Shown: positions 1 to 9,748, counted from the stretch's first letter. The stretch is DNA of 64,000 bases from Candidatus Desulfobacillus denitrificans (GCA_017347485.1 AP021857.1:558001-622000), one strand, 5' to 3'. Numbers and translations: made by a program. Notes: generated by a model from the letters alone, not told the origin.

Positions 1-3000
1 CCGGCGATGGCCAGCCCCGTGCCGTAGCAGCTCTCGCACCAGCCGTGCTTCGAGTTGTAGGAGAACAGGCGCGGGTCGGGCTCGGCGAAGCTCTTGCCGC
101 AGGCGGGGCAGGCACGCTTCGTCGAGAAGGCGTGTTTTTCCAGCTTCGCCTCGTTCCGGCCCTGGCGGATGGCCTGCGCCAGCGCGTCGAGCGGGCCGAC
201 CACCTGCAGCGTGCCCTTGCCGAACTCCAGCGCGCGGGCGAGGGCGGCGCGCAGTTCCGCCTCGTTGCCGGCGCTGACGACGAGGTCGGCCACCGGCAAC
301 TCGATGTCGTGCTCGCGGAAGCGGTCGAGGCGCGGCCACTTGGCTGTCGGCAGGAAGGCGCCGTCGACGCGCAGGTGCGGGAAGCCCTTGCCCAATGCCC
401 ACTTGGCGAGGTCGGTGTAGACGCCCTTCCTTGCCACCACCAGCGGCGCCATCAGGCCGATGTGCCTGCCGCGCCAGTCGCGCAGGATGCGCGCGGCGAT
501 GGCTTCCTCGCTCTGCGGCTCGATCGGCACGGCGCAGTCGGGACAATGCTGGGTGCCGAGCTTGACGTAGAGCAGGCGCAGGAAATGCTGGATCTCGGTG
601 AGCGTGCCCACCGTGCTCTTGCGCCCGCCGCGGCTGGTGCGCTGCTCGATGGCGACGGTGGGCGGGATGCCGAAGATGGCGTCGACGTCGGGCCGCGCCG
701 AGGGCTGCACGAACTGGCGCGCGTAGGCGTTGAGCGACTCGAGGTAGCGGCGCTGGCCCTCGGCGAAGAGGATGTCGAAGGCGAGCGTGGACTTGCCCGA
801 CCCCGAGACGCCGGTGACGACGGTGAAGCGGTTGCGCGGGATGTCGACGTCCACGCCCTTCAGGTTGTGCTCGCGGGCGTTGTGGATGCGGATGCTGTCG
901 CCGGTTTCCGGCGGCGCGGGCAGCGCGGTCGGTGCGGCGGCGCGGCCCCAGTCGACGAAGGCGGATTCGTAGTGCTTCAGCGCGCGGCCGGTGTGCGACG
1001 CTTCGCACGCCATCACCTCATCCACCGTGCCGGCGCAGACCAGTGCGCCGCCGGCTTCGCCGCCCTCCGGGCCGAGGTCGACGATCCAGTCGGCGGCGCG
1101 GATGACGTCGAGGTTGTGCTCGATCACCACCAGCGAGTGGCCGGCGGCGACGAGGCGGCGGAAGGACTTGAGCAGCTTGGCGATGTCATCGAAGTGCAGG
1201 CCCGTCGTCGGCTCGTCGAAGAGGAACAGCGTCGGCTTGCCGGCCGTGTCGCTGTCGGCGAGGTGGCCGGCGAGCTTGAGGCGCTGCGCCTCGCCGCCGG
1301 AGAGGGTGGGCACCGGCTGGCCGAGGCGCAGGTAGTCGAGGCCGACGTCGGCGAGCGGGGCGAGGCGCACCAGCACTTCGGGACGGTCGGCGAAGAAAGT
1401 CAGCGCCTCGGAGACGGTGAGCTCCAGCACCTCGGCGATCGACTTGCCCTTCACCGCGACTTCCAGCACCTCGGCGCGGAAGCGCTTGCCGTCGCAGTCG
1501 GGGCAGCGCAGGTAGACGTCGGAGAGGAACTGCATCTCGACGTGCTCGAAGCCGTTGCCGCCGCAGGTGGGACACCTTCCGTTGCCGGAGTTGAAGCTGA
1601 AGGTGCCCGGCGTGTAGCCGCGCTCCTTCGCAACCTCGCTCTTCGCGAACAGGTTGCGGATCGGGTCGAAAGCGCCGATGTAGCTGGCCGGGTTGGAGCG
1701 CGTCGTCTTGCCGATCGGCGACTGGTCAACCATCGCCACCTCGGCGATGCGATCGAAGCCGCGCAGGGCCCGGTGCTTGCCGGGGGCCTCGGTGGGTTTG
1801 CCCTGGTGCTTGCGCAGGGCGGCGTAAAGCACGTCCTGCACCAGGGTCGACTTGCCCGATCCCGAGACGCCGGTGATGCAGACCAGGCGGTTGAGCGGAA
1901 GTCGGACGTCGAGGTTCTTCAGGTTGTGCTCGGCGGCGCCGAGAATCTCCAGACGCGGGCCGTCCGCTGCGGGCGGATTCGGCGCGAGGCCGGCGTCGGC
2001 GCGCTTGCTGCCTTCGAGGTATTGCGCCGTCAGCGTCTGCGCTGCGCGCATTTCCTGCGGCGGGCCGAAGAACACCACCTCGCCGCCGCGCTCGCCGGGG
2101 CCGGGGCCCATGTCGAGCAGGCGGTCGGCTTCAAACATGATCTGCGGGTCGTGCTCGACCACCACCAGCGAGTTGCCGGCGTCGCGCAGGCGCCGCATGA
2201 CAGCGATGACGCGGCCCATGTCGCGCGGGTGCAGGCCGATGGACGGCTCGTCCAGCACGAAGAGGGTGTTCACCAGCGAGGTGCCGAGCGCCGTCGTGAG
2301 GTTGATGCGCTGCACCTCGCCGCCGGAGAGGGTGCGCGACTGGCGGTCGAGCGTCAGGTAGCCAAGGCCGACCTCGCAGAGGTAGTTCAGGCGCGTGCGG
2401 ATCTCGCCGAGCAGCAGGTCGGCGGCTTCGTCGAGCGGCGCGGGCAAAGCAAGCGTGGCGAAGAAGTCGCGGCAGCGGTCGATCGGCAGCAGCATCAGGT
2501 CGTGGATGGAATGCTTCTCCGCGCCGAGCTTCCACAAGAGCGACTCGGGCTTCAGGCGCGCGCCGCCGCAGGCCGCGCAGGGCGTGTAGGCGCGGTAGCG
2601 CGACAGCAGCACGCGGATGTGCATCTTGTAGGCCTTGGTTTCCAGCCAGGCGAAGAAGTGCTTGACGCCGTACCACCAGCGCGGCCAGGAGCGCTTCAGG
2701 CTGACGTATTCCGGGTCGCCCTCCAGCACCCAGCGCCGGTGCTCGGGCGGCAGGTCGCGCCAGGCGATGTCGGTGGCCACGCCGCGCCTTTTGGCGAAGC
2801 GCAGCAGGTCGTCCTGGCACTCGCGGTAGGACTCGGTCTGCCAGGGCTTCACCGCGCCGCCGGCCAGCGTCTTCGCTTCGTCCGGCACCACCAGGCCGTA
2901 GTCGACGCCGATGATGCGGCCGAAGCCGCGGCAGGCCTCGCAGGCGCCGAGCGGGGAGTTGAAGGAGAAGCTCGACGGCGTCGGCTCGGCGTAGTGGATG

Positions 3001-3755
3001 TCGCAGTCGGCGCAGTGAAGGTCGGTGGAGAATTTCCACGGCGTTGCCGGCGTGCCGTCCTCGCCGAGCGGATAAATCGCGACGCGGCCCTGGCCGACGC
3101 GCAGCGCCGCTTCCAGCGCCTCGATGACGCGGGCGCGCTCGGCATTGGCGAGGCGGAAGCGGTCCTGCACCACCTCGAGCGTCTTGCCGCGGCGGGCGTG
3201 GATGCGGGTGTAGCCCTGGGCTTCTAGCAGGCGCAGCACCTCCTCCTCGCCGAAGTTGTGCGGCACCGCGACCGGGAAGGCGACGAGGAGGCGCGGGTCG
3301 TGCGCCGTGCCGCAGCGACTGACTATTTCCGCGTAAATGCTCTGCGGCGTGTCGCGCCGCACCGGCCGCCCGCAGCCGCGGCAGTGGAGCCGCGCCGCGC
3401 GCGCGTAGAGCAGCTTGAGGTGGTCGTTCAGCTCCGTCATGGTGCCGACGGTGGAGCGCGAGGTGCGCACCGGGTTGGTCTGGTCGATGGCGATGGCCGG
3501 CGGGATGCCGTCAATGCGGTCGACCTGCGGCTTGTCCATCCGGTCGAGGAACTGCCGCGCGTAGGGCGAGAAGGTCTCGACGTAGCGGCGCTGGCCCTCG
3601 GCATAGAGGGTGTCGAAGACCAGCGAGCTCTTGCCCGAGCCGGAGACGCCGGTGACGACGATCAGTTCGCCGGTCGGGATGTCGAGGCTGAGGTTCTTCA
3701 GGTTGTTCTGGCGCGCGCCGCGCAGGGCGATGACGGGTTGCTTCTTGCCTTGCAT
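1..3755 (-). CDS. uvrA: Tandem (double) UvrA excinuclease ATPase, 3'-truncated by window edge
   Basis: DNA damage-recognition ATPase of nucleotide excision repair. About 1250 residues are visible and the frame stays open to the window edge. Three Walker A motifs GVSGSGKS lie in the same frame, near residues 35, 625 and 975. A normal UvrA (about 940 residues) has two, so the third belongs to a second UvrA copy fused behind the first. The first copy also shows both ABC signatures (LSGGE), the zinc-finger CxxC pairs and the 'LDEPSIGLHPRD' region. The second copy repeats the N-terminal hallmarks ('EGQRRYLESLNAYARQF', then 'SRGGRKSTVGT'). The ATG at 3755 matches the usual UvrA N-terminus; no strong Shine-Dalgarno or LexA box was seen upstream. 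Double UvrA proteins are known in some proteobacteria, often beside a separate standard uvrA, so this may be the paralogue rather than the main UvrA. Confidence 0.93.
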   Translation of the reverse strand, partial: MQGKKQPVIALRGARQNNLKNLSLDIPTGELIVVTGVSGSGKSSLVFDTLYAEGQRRYVETFSPYARQFLDRMDKPQVDRIDGIPPAIAIDQTNPVRTSRSTVGTMTELNDHLKLLYARAARLHCRGCGRPVRRDTPQSIYAEIVSRCGTAHDPRLLVAFPVAVPHNFGEEEVLRLLEAQGYTRIHARRGKTLEVVQDRFRLANAERARVIEALEAALRVGQGRVAIYPLGEDGTPATPWKFSTDLHCADCDIHYAEPTPSSFSFNSPLGACEACRGFGRIIGVDYGLVVPDEAKTLAGGAVKPWQTESYRECQDDLLRFAKRRGVATDIAWRDLPPEHRRWVLEGDPEYVSLKRSWPRWWYGVKHFFAWLETKAYKMHIRVLLSRYRAYTPCAACGGARLKPESLLWKLGAEKHSIHDLMLLPIDRCRDFFATLALPAPLDEAADLLLGEIRTRLNYLCEVGLGYLTLDRQSRTLSGGEVQRINLTTALGTSLVNTLFVLDEPSIGLHPRDMGRVIAVMRRLRDAGNSLVVVEHDPQIMFEADRLLDMGPGPGERGGEVVFFGPPQEMRAAQTLTAQYLEGSKRADAGLAPNPPAADGPRLEILGAAEHNLKNLDVRLPLNRLVCITGVSGSGKSTLVQDVLYAALRKHQGKPTEAPGKHRALRGFDRIAEVAMVDQSPIGKTTRSNPASYIGAFDPIRNLFAKSEVAKERGYTPGTFSFNSGNGRCPTCGGNGFEHVEMQFLSDVYLRCPDCDGKRFRAEVLEVAVKGKSIAEVLELTVSEALTFFADRPEVLVRLAPLADVGLDYLRLGQPVPTLSGGEAQRLKLAGHLADSDTAGKPTLFLFDEPTTGLHFDDIAKLLKSFRRLVAAGHSLVVIEHNLDVIRAADWIVDLGPEGGEAGGALVCAGTVDEVMACEASHTGRALKHYESAFVDWGRAAAPTALPAPPETGDSIRIHNAREHNLKGVDVDIPRNRFTVVTGVSGSGKSTLAFDILFAEGQRRYLESLNAYARQFVQPSARPDVDAIFGIPPTVAIEQRTSRGGRKSTVGTLTEIQHFLRLLYVKLGTQHCPDCAVPIEPQSEEAIAARILRDWRGRHIGLMAPLVVARKGVYTDLAKWALGKGFPHLRVDGAFLPTAKWPRLDRFREHDIELPVADLVVSAGNEAELRAALARALEFGKGTLQVVGPLDALAQAIRQGRNEAKLEKHAFSTKRACPACGKSFAEPDPRLFSYNSKHGWCESCYGTGLAIA

Positions 3756-3842
3756 TTGGGAATTGAATTGCCGCAGAGAAAAGCCCGCTTGCCACGGGCA
3801 TGTGCAAACTGATAGCTTACTCGAACCCGATGGAGAATTCCG

Positions 3843-4322
3843 ATGAGCACAGAAGAAAACAATCAGCAACCGCCGTTCGAGGACCAGCGCCTGTCCTTCG
3901 ACGAGGCCGTCCGGTACGTCGTCCAGCGCAAGGCGGCGGCCTTCGCCGTGCATCCGGTGTTCGAGGAGGGCGACGAGGAGTCACCCTCGGGCGCGCGCGT
4001 CTTCGTGCTGGCGGCGGACGGCCAGGGCGGCTATACCCTGCGCTATCTCGCCGGGCGCTTCTTTTCCGGCGCCTATGCCGCCGACGACCTGATCGCGGCG
4101 GAAGATATCCCCGATCGCGTCAGGGAATTGCGCTTTCTGCCGACGCGCTTCGAGGACGAGTGGTTCTCCGACCAGATCCAGGTGCTGATCGGCAAGCTGA
4201 TGTCGTCTTCCGGCGCGCCGGCGCCGCACATGCCGGATTATCAGAATGCGCCGCAGAAGCAGGCGGCGGCGGAGGTGGTGTTCCCGATGGCCTTCATCGA
4301 CGCGGCGAAGAAGCCGCATTGA
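3843..4322 (+). CDS. Hypothetical protein, 159 aa
   Basis: I do not recognise this acidic soluble protein. It has no signal peptide or membrane segment. The N-terminal half contains 'LSFDEAVRYVVQRKAAAF' and an acidic stretch (EEGDEES), the middle is predicted beta-rich ('VFVLAADGQGGYTLRYLAG'), and the tail is proline/alanine-rich. A GGAG lies about 9 nt before the ATG. It is divergent from the uvrA gene, with only 87 bp between the two starts, and its last 29 bp overlap the convergent ferritin-like gene. Codon use resembles the neighbours, which supports a real gene. Confidence 0.72.
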   Translation: MSTEENNQQPPFEDQRLSFDEAVRYVVQRKAAAFAVHPVFEEGDEESPSGARVFVLAADGQGGYTLRYLAGRFFSGAYAADDLIAAEDIPDRVRELRFLPTRFEDEWFSDQIQVLIGKLMSSSGAPAPHMPDYQNAPQKQAAAEVVFPMAFIDAAKKPH

Positions 4323-4827
4323 ACAGCGCTTCGTAGTCCGCCTCGCTGGTGAAGGGGCGCGGTACCTTCCGCAGCCCGTCCTCCAGCAGGGCGATATGCT
4401 CCAGCTCCTCGCCGGCGAGCTCGCGCGCCAGGCGCCGCACTTCCGCATCGTCGCTGGCGGCGATCGCCTGTTCGTAGAGCGCCTGCGCCCGCTTTTCCGC
4501 GCCGAGCGCGATCTTCAGCGCATCGTGCGGCGTCATCAGGTGGAAGACGAACTGGCGGTCGACCCGCTCGGCCGGCGCATTGTCGAGCCAGCTGAATTCC
4601 CACGGGCGCAGGGCCGGCAGCGGCAGGCCGGCGGCGCGGCGCTCGAGTTCCGCGACGTGCTGCCGCTCGAAGCGCGCCAGCCGGCGGAACAGCTCGGCGG
4701 TCCTTTCCTCGCCGTGATCTTCCAGGTATTCGGCGAACTCCTCGCAGCGCGCCACCGCCTCGCGCTCGATGGCGAGGGCATTGGCGTAGCATTCGGCGAG
4801 GCTGCCGATCGGGTTGGCGCTGGCCAT
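4294..4827 (-). CDS. Ferritin-like (rubrerythrin-type) diiron protein, 177 aa
   Basis: Predicted four-helix-bundle protein with a ferritin-like carboxylate-bridged diiron site. Two helix pairs carry the expected ligand pattern: 'EREAVARCEEF...FERQHVAELE' (E...E..H) in the N-terminal third and 'EKRAQALYEQ...ELAGEELEHIALLE' (E...ExxH) in the C-terminal third. This arrangement is seen in rubrerythrin-like proteins that handle peroxide or store iron. No rubredoxin-type Cys4 site is present, so electron donation would need a partner. The start has a strong GAGGAGGAG Shine-Dalgarno. The 3' end overlaps the convergent hypothetical gene by 29 bp. Substrate and role are inferred only from the fold. 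Confidence 0.85.
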   Translation of the reverse strand: MASANPIGSLAECYANALAIEREAVARCEEFAEYLEDHGEERTAELFRRLARFERQHVAELERRAAGLPLPALRPWEFSWLDNAPAERVDRQFVFHLMTPHDALKIALGAEKRAQALYEQAIAASDDAEVRRLARELAGEELEHIALLEDGLRKVPRPFTSEADYEALFNAASSPRR

Positions 4828-4908
4828 GGCTCCTCCTCGTTTGGAAAGCCAGCCTACCCCTTCAAGAACGCGAAATAAAGACGCGGTGCAATATGTGCAC
4901 CGCAGCGA

Positions 4909-6147
4909 TCACTTGCCCTCCGCCGGCGCCGGTGGTGGGGAGGCGGCCGGCCGACGCGCCTGCTCGAGCAGCTTGCGCGCTTCCGCATGCCCCTGCACGG
5001 CGGCGAGCTCCAGCCAGAAGCGGCTTTGGGCCGGATCCTTGTCCATGCCGAGGCCGTTGAAGAGCAGGCTGGCCAGGAAGAATTGCGCGCGCGGGTCTCC
5101 CTGCTCGGCGGATTGGCGCACCCAGGCCGCGCCTGCGGCCTCGTTCTTCTCCATGCCGGCCCGGCCGAAGACCAGCAACTCGCCGAGCAGCGCCTGGCCG
5201 AGGGGATCGCCGTCGTCGGCGGCCTGCTTCGCCCAGCGGCGGCCTGCCGCCTCGTCGCGTATCTCCTGCGTATTGAGATAGGCGAGCGCCAGCAGTCCCT
5301 CGGCTTTCGGATAGCGCTTTTCCGCCGCCCTGCCGAGCCACTTGAGCGCGTCCTGCGGGTCGCGCTTGGCGCCGCGGCCGGTCAGGCTGGCCAGGCCGAG
5401 CAGGGCCAGCGCGTCGGGATGACCCTGCTCCGCGGCGCGGCGCAGCCAGTCGATCCCCTGTTCCGGTTTTTGCGTCTGCAGGAGCGTGCGTGCCAGCCAG
5501 ACCTGGGCATTGGCGTCGCCCTGCTCGGCGAAGGCCTGCCATTCGCTGCCCTTGAGGGGCGCATGCGGCCTGACGCCGGTGAAGAAGCGGCCGGCCTCCT
5601 CCGCCAGGTCTGCCGACGCCTGCGCCTCGGGCCCCCGCTCGGAGAGCGTCGCGGTGATCACGATGCCTTCGTCTTGAGGATGCAGGCAGGCCATGCCGTG
5701 AAGATCGATGACATGCGGCTTGCCGTCGGAGCCGATGGCGCCGCGGTCGCGGGCGCGCTGGCGATAGCGCACGCACTTGCGTTCGGCGGCCGGATCGGGC
5801 CGAACTTCTTCCGACAGCAACTCGAAGCGCGGGTCGCCGATGCTCTTCTTCAGCTCATCCCGCACGCTGGCGGCCAGTTCGGCCGTGGTGCGGGCGCGCC
5901 TGTCGGGAACCTTGCCGCTGGCGATGGCCACCTGGCTGTTGCGGCCCTTTTCGGCCGGGCGCACGAAGACCAGGTCGATGTCGCTGCGCCGCACGATCGC
6001 CCACCCCTGGCCGGCGGGGCGCTCCACCGACATCGGCACCAGCACCATGCGCCCGGGACGATCCTCCGCGGGCGCATGGGATTGCGCCAGGGCCGGCAGC
6101 GGCGCCAGGGCGAGGCAGGCCAGCAGGACTGCGCGAAGGAGCGTCAT
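4909..6147 (-). CDS. Secreted Sel1-repeat (TPR-like) protein, 412 aa
   Basis: The N-terminus 'MTLLRAVLLACLALAPLPALAQS' is a Sec signal peptide, so the protein is probably periplasmic. Residues about 30-210 form a domain I do not recognise. The C-terminal half contains at least five Sel1-like repeats of about 36 residues (for example 'WLRRAAEQGHPDALALLG' and 'WVRQSAEQGDPRAQFFLA'), an alpha-helical scaffold for protein-protein contact. The tail is proline-rich (PAASPPPAPAEGK). The frame is open further upstream into the GST gene, but the signal peptide fixes the start at 6147, 20 bp after the GST stop. The two genes are probably co-transcribed. The partner is unknown. Confidence 0.88.
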   Translation of the reverse strand: MTLLRAVLLACLALAPLPALAQSHAPAEDRPGRMVLVPMSVERPAGQGWAIVRRSDIDLVFVRPAEKGRNSQVAIASGKVPDRRARTTAELAASVRDELKKSIGDPRFELLSEEVRPDPAAERKCVRYRQRARDRGAIGSDGKPHVIDLHGMACLHPQDEGIVITATLSERGPEAQASADLAEEAGRFFTGVRPHAPLKGSEWQAFAEQGDANAQVWLARTLLQTQKPEQGIDWLRRAAEQGHPDALALLGLASLTGRGAKRDPQDALKWLGRAAEKRYPKAEGLLALAYLNTQEIRDEAAGRRWAKQAADDGDPLGQALLGELLVFGRAGMEKNEAAGAAWVRQSAEQGDPRAQFFLASLLFNGLGMDKDPAQSRFWLELAAVQGHAEARKLLEQARRPAASPPPAPAEGK

Positions 6148-6167
6148 GGCGCTTCGATGGCGGCCGC

Positions 6168-6776
6168 TTATTTGAGCAGGCCTTCGGCCTTCAGCGCCGC
6201 CTGCACGGCGGGACGCGCGCCGACGCGCTGGAGATAGTCGCCAATCGCCGGCCAGCGGCCGAGGTCGATGTTCACGAAGCTCGCCCAGTTGAGCGTGGTG
6301 AACAGATAGCAGTCGGCGACGCTGAAGGTGTCGCCCATCAGGTAGCTGCGTCCCTCGAGGGCCTGGGCGACGTAATCGATGCGGCGCTCGAGCAGGGCGC
6401 GCGCGCCGGCCTTCCAGTCCTCCGAGGCCTGCGGATTGAACAGCGGGCTGAAGGACTTGTGGATTTCGGAGGTGATGAAATTCAGCCATTCCTGCAGGCG
6501 CAGGCGCTCCATGCTGCCGTTGGGCGGGGCCAGCTTCCTTTCCGGCACGCGGTCGGCGATGTACTGCACGATCACCGGCCCCTCGGTGAGGACCTGGCCG
6601 TCGTCGAGCGCCAGCGCCGGCACGTAGCCCTTCGGGTTGATCTGGCGATAATCGCCGCCGTCCTCGGTTTGCTTGCTGCGCAGGTCGGTCTTGACCAGAT
6701 CGAAGGCCAGGCCGGCCTCGCGCAGGGCGATATGCGGGGAGAGGGAACAGGCACCCGGGCTGTAATAGAGCTTCAT
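6168..6776 (-). CDS. gst: Glutathione S-transferase (beta-class, GstA-like)
   Basis: 202-residue cytosolic enzyme that conjugates glutathione to electrophiles. The N-terminal thioredoxin-like domain begins 'MKLYYSPGACSLSPHI', whose Cys10 is the residue typical of bacterial beta-class enzymes. The cis-proline region 'NPKGYVPALALDDGQVLTEG' and the glutathione-binding 'GPVIVQYIADRVPE' follow. The all-helical C-terminal domain has the N-capping region 'DTFSVADCYLFTTLNW'. Length matches E. coli GstA (201 residues). The start has a good AGGAG seven bases upstream. It precedes the Sel1-repeat gene on the same strand with a 20-bp gap. Confidence 0.94.
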   Translation of the reverse strand: MKLYYSPGACSLSPHIALREAGLAFDLVKTDLRSKQTEDGGDYRQINPKGYVPALALDDGQVLTEGPVIVQYIADRVPERKLAPPNGSMERLRLQEWLNFITSEIHKSFSPLFNPQASEDWKAGARALLERRIDYVAQALEGRSYLMGDTFSVADCYLFTTLNWASFVNIDLGRWPAIGDYLQRVGARPAVQAALKAEGLLK

Positions 6777-6945
6777 GGGAGGTCTCCTGGAAAAGTCGGG
6801 TTTGGGCTGGGACGATTACAAGTTTAGCTTATGGCCGCCTGAAAAAAAATTGCCCGCCATTTGCGCATCATCCCTGCCTGACGCATGGTTTTCTGCGCGC
6901 CTGCGTGGCACACTCGAGGCCTGAATTTCTTCGAGGCCTGCCAAA

Positions 6946-9738
6946 ATGAAATCCCGCAAGTTCATCTATGAGTTCGAGAAAGGCGACGGCAAGGACAAGA
7001 TGCTGCTCGGCGGCAAGGGCGCCAATCTGTGCGAGATGACGCAGATCGGGCTCAACGTGCCGCCCGGCTTCACCGTCACCACCGAGGCCTGCCTCGCCTA
7101 CCTGGAGAAGAACCAGCTGCCCGAGGGCCTGATGGACGACATCAAGGCGCACATGCAGGCGCTGGAGCAGAAGACCGGCAAGGGCTTCGGCAGCGCCGAG
7201 AATCCGCTGCTGGTGTCGGTGCGCTCCGGCTCGGCGATGTCGATGCCGGGCATGATGGACACCATCCTCAACCTCGGCCTCAACGAGGTTTCGCTCAAGG
7301 GCCTGATCAGGCAGACCGCCAACCCGCGCTTCGCCTGGGACGCCTACCGGCGCTTCGTCCAGCTCTTCGGCAAGATCGCGATGGGCATCGGCGACGAGGC
7401 CTTCGACGAGAAGATGCACGCCGTCAAGAAGAAGTACGGCGCGCTGCAGGATGTCGACCTCTCCGCCGAGCACCTGCAGGAGCTGGCCGGCGAGTTCCTC
7501 GCCATTGTCCAGCGCCACACCGGCAAGCCCTTCCCGGCGGATCCCTACGCGCAGCTGGAGATCGCCGTCGGCGCGGTGTTCCGCTCCTGGATGGGCAAGC
7601 GCGCCGTCGATTACCGCAAGCAGTTCAGGATCACCAGGGACATGGCCAACGGCACGGCGGTGAACGTGTGCACCATGGTCTTCGGCAACATGGGCAACGA
7701 TTCGGGCACCGGGGTCGGCTTCACGCGCAACCCCGGCACCGGCGAGAACCTGATCTACGGCGAGTACCTGGTGAACGCCCAGGGCGAGGACGTCGTCGCC
7801 GGCATCCGCACGCCGAAGCCGATCGCCGAGATGGAAAAGGAAATGCCGGAGATCTACCGCCAGCTGATGGAGCTGCACAACCGGCTGGAATCGCATTACA
7901 GGGAAGTGCAGGACTTCGAATTCACCATCGAGCGCGGCCGCCTCTACTGCCTGCAGACGCGCAACGGCAAGATGAACGCCCGCGCCATGGTGCGCACCTC
8001 GGTGGAGATGTTCCGCGAGGGATTGATATCGAAGGAGCGCGCCCTCACCCGCGTCGATCCGGCCATGCTCGAGCAACTGCTGGTGCCGCAGCTCTCGCCC
8101 AGCTTCCGCGGCAAGTCGCTGGCGCAGGGCCTGCCTGCCTCGCCCGGCGCCGCCTCCGGCAAGATCGTCTTCGACGCCGACACGGCGGAGGCGCGCGGGC
8201 GCGCCGGCGAGCGCATCATCCTGGTGCGCGAGGAGACCAAGCCGGAGGACATCCACGGCTTCTTCCAGGCGCAGGGGATACTGACCAGCCGCGGCGGCAA
8301 GACCTCGCACGCGGCGGTGGTGGCGCGCGGCATGGGCAAGCCCTGCGTCTCCGGCTGCGAGGCCATCGTCATCGACGTCCTCGCCCGCCGCGCGGTGATC
8401 GGCGCGGCGACGCTGCACGAGGGCGACGTCATCACCATCGACGGCGGCTCGGGCCACGTCTATGCCGGCGAGGTGCCGACCGTCGAGGCGGAAGTCTCGG
8501 AGGAGATGTCGGAACTGCTGGAATGGGCCGACGAGACCGCCCGCATGCAGGTGATGGCGAATGCCGACACGCCGGAGGACGCCGCCCGCGCCCGCGCCTT
8601 CGGCGCCATGGGCATCGGCCTGTGCCGCACCGAGCGCATGTTCAACAGCACCGACCGCCTGCCCATCGTGCAGGAGATGATCCTGGCGGAAACGCCGGAA
8701 GAGCGCCAGGCCGCGCTCGACCGGCTGCTGCCGATCCAGCGCAACGACTTCAAGGGCATCTTCAAGGCCATGAAGGGCCTGCCGGTGACGGTGCGCCTGC
8801 TCGACCCGCCGATGCACGAGTTCCTGCCCACCGCCGCCCAGCTCGAGCTGGAGATCGCCCACCTGCACCACCTGCGCGACACCCTGAAGGGCCTGGAGGA
8901 GCTGCCCGAGACGCTGAAGCTGCTCAACCCGAAGCTCTACCAGCAGTATGCCGACGGCCTGGTCAAGCTCACCGACGGCATGCATGCCTTCAAGGAGTCG
9001 CACCTCGAGGAGGACATCATCTCCAAGAAGGAGAAGGTGCTGAAGAAGGTGCGCGCGCTGTCGGAAGTCAACCCGATGCTCGGCCATCGCGGCGTGCGCC
9101 TCGGCGTCACCTACCCGGAGATCTACTGCATGCAGATCCAGGCCATCCTCGAGGCGGCGGCGCTGTGCGCCAAGGAGGGCGTGCAGGTCTACCCGGAGAT
9201 CATGGTGCCGCAGGTGGCGACGGTGGAGGAGCTGCGCCGCATCCAGGGCCACGTGCAGCGCCTGCACAAGGTGGTCGAGCTGACCCACGGCATCAACGTG
9301 CGCTACAAGTTCGGCTCGATGCTGGAAGTGGTGCGCGCCTGCATGCGGGCGCATCGCATGGCGGAGATCGCGGAGTTCTTCTCCTTCGGCACCAACGACC
9401 TGACCCAGGCCACCTTCTCGTTCTCGCGCGAGGACGCCGAGAACAAGTTCCTGCCGGCCTACAACGAGAGCGGCATCCTGCAGGACAACCCCTTCGAGGT
9501 GCTCGACGTGAAGGGCGTCGGCGAAGTCATGAAGATGGCGGTGGCGCGCGGCCGGCAGACCAACCCGGAGCTGAAGATCGGCATCTGCGGCGAGCATGGC
9601 GGCCATCCCGCCTCGATCCACTTCTGCCACCACATCGGCCTGAACTACGTGTCGTGCTCCGGCCCGCGCGTGCCGATCGCCCGCCTGGCGGCGGCGCAGG
9701 CGAAGCTGCTGGAGGGGCAGTACGCCGAGCCGATGTAG
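6946..9738 (+). CDS. ppdK: Pyruvate, phosphate dikinase
   Basis: 930-residue enzyme interconverting pyruvate + ATP + Pi and phosphoenolpyruvate + AMP + PPi. In order: the N-terminal ATP-grasp domain ('MLLGGKGANLCEMT', 'VSVRSGSAMSMPGMMDTILN'), the swivelling phosphohistidine domain with 'GGKTSHAAVVARGMGKPC' (the His after TS is phosphorylated), and the C-terminal PEP/pyruvate TIM barrel with 'FGTNDLTQATFSFSREDA' and the catalytic Cys region 'NYVSCSGPRVPIARLAAAQ'. The PPDK-type HGGHPAS rather than a PpsA-type sequence supports the assignment. Slightly longer than the usual 880 residues. GAGG lies about 10 nt before the ATG, inside the second of two direct TCGAGGCCTG repeats (6914-6923, 6931-6940). 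No regulatory kinase/phosphatase gene is adjacent. Confidence 0.97.
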   Translation: MKSRKFIYEFEKGDGKDKMLLGGKGANLCEMTQIGLNVPPGFTVTTEACLAYLEKNQLPEGLMDDIKAHMQALEQKTGKGFGSAENPLLVSVRSGSAMSMPGMMDTILNLGLNEVSLKGLIRQTANPRFAWDAYRRFVQLFGKIAMGIGDEAFDEKMHAVKKKYGALQDVDLSAEHLQELAGEFLAIVQRHTGKPFPADPYAQLEIAVGAVFRSWMGKRAVDYRKQFRITRDMANGTAVNVCTMVFGNMGNDSGTGVGFTRNPGTGENLIYGEYLVNAQGEDVVAGIRTPKPIAEMEKEMPEIYRQLMELHNRLESHYREVQDFEFTIERGRLYCLQTRNGKMNARAMVRTSVEMFREGLISKERALTRVDPAMLEQLLVPQLSPSFRGKSLAQGLPASPGAASGKIVFDADTAEARGRAGERIILVREETKPEDIHGFFQAQGILTSRGGKTSHAAVVARGMGKPCVSGCEAIVIDVLARRAVIGAATLHEGDVITIDGGSGHVYAGEVPTVEAEVSEEMSELLEWADETARMQVMANADTPEDAARARAFGAMGIGLCRTERMFNSTDRLPIVQEMILAETPEERQAALDRLLPIQRNDFKGIFKAMKGLPVTVRLLDPPMHEFLPTAAQLELEIAHLHHLRDTLKGLEELPETLKLLNPKLYQQYADGLVKLTDGMHAFKESHLEEDIISKKEKVLKKVRALSEVNPMLGHRGVRLGVTYPEIYCMQIQAILEAAALCAKEGVQVYPEIMVPQVATVEELRRIQGHVQRLHKVVELTHGINVRYKFGSMLEVVRACMRAHRMAEIAEFFSFGTNDLTQATFSFSREDAENKFLPAYNESGILQDNPFEVLDVKGVGEVMKMAVARGRQTNPELKIGICGEHGGHPASIHFCHHIGLNYVSCSGPRVPIARLAAAQAKLLEGQYAEPM

Positions 9739-9748
9739 GGGTTTCGTC

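Noticed and set aside
45..3227. A 1060-codon open frame on the plus strand opposite uvrA
   Set aside because: It is the antisense shadow of a GC-rich gene; composition is Arg/Ala/His-rich with no domain, and the minus strand carries clear UvrA motifs.
3756..3842. Possible LexA/SOS box in the uvrA-hypothetical gene divergent region
   Set aside because: No CTGT-N8-ACAG-type site is present.
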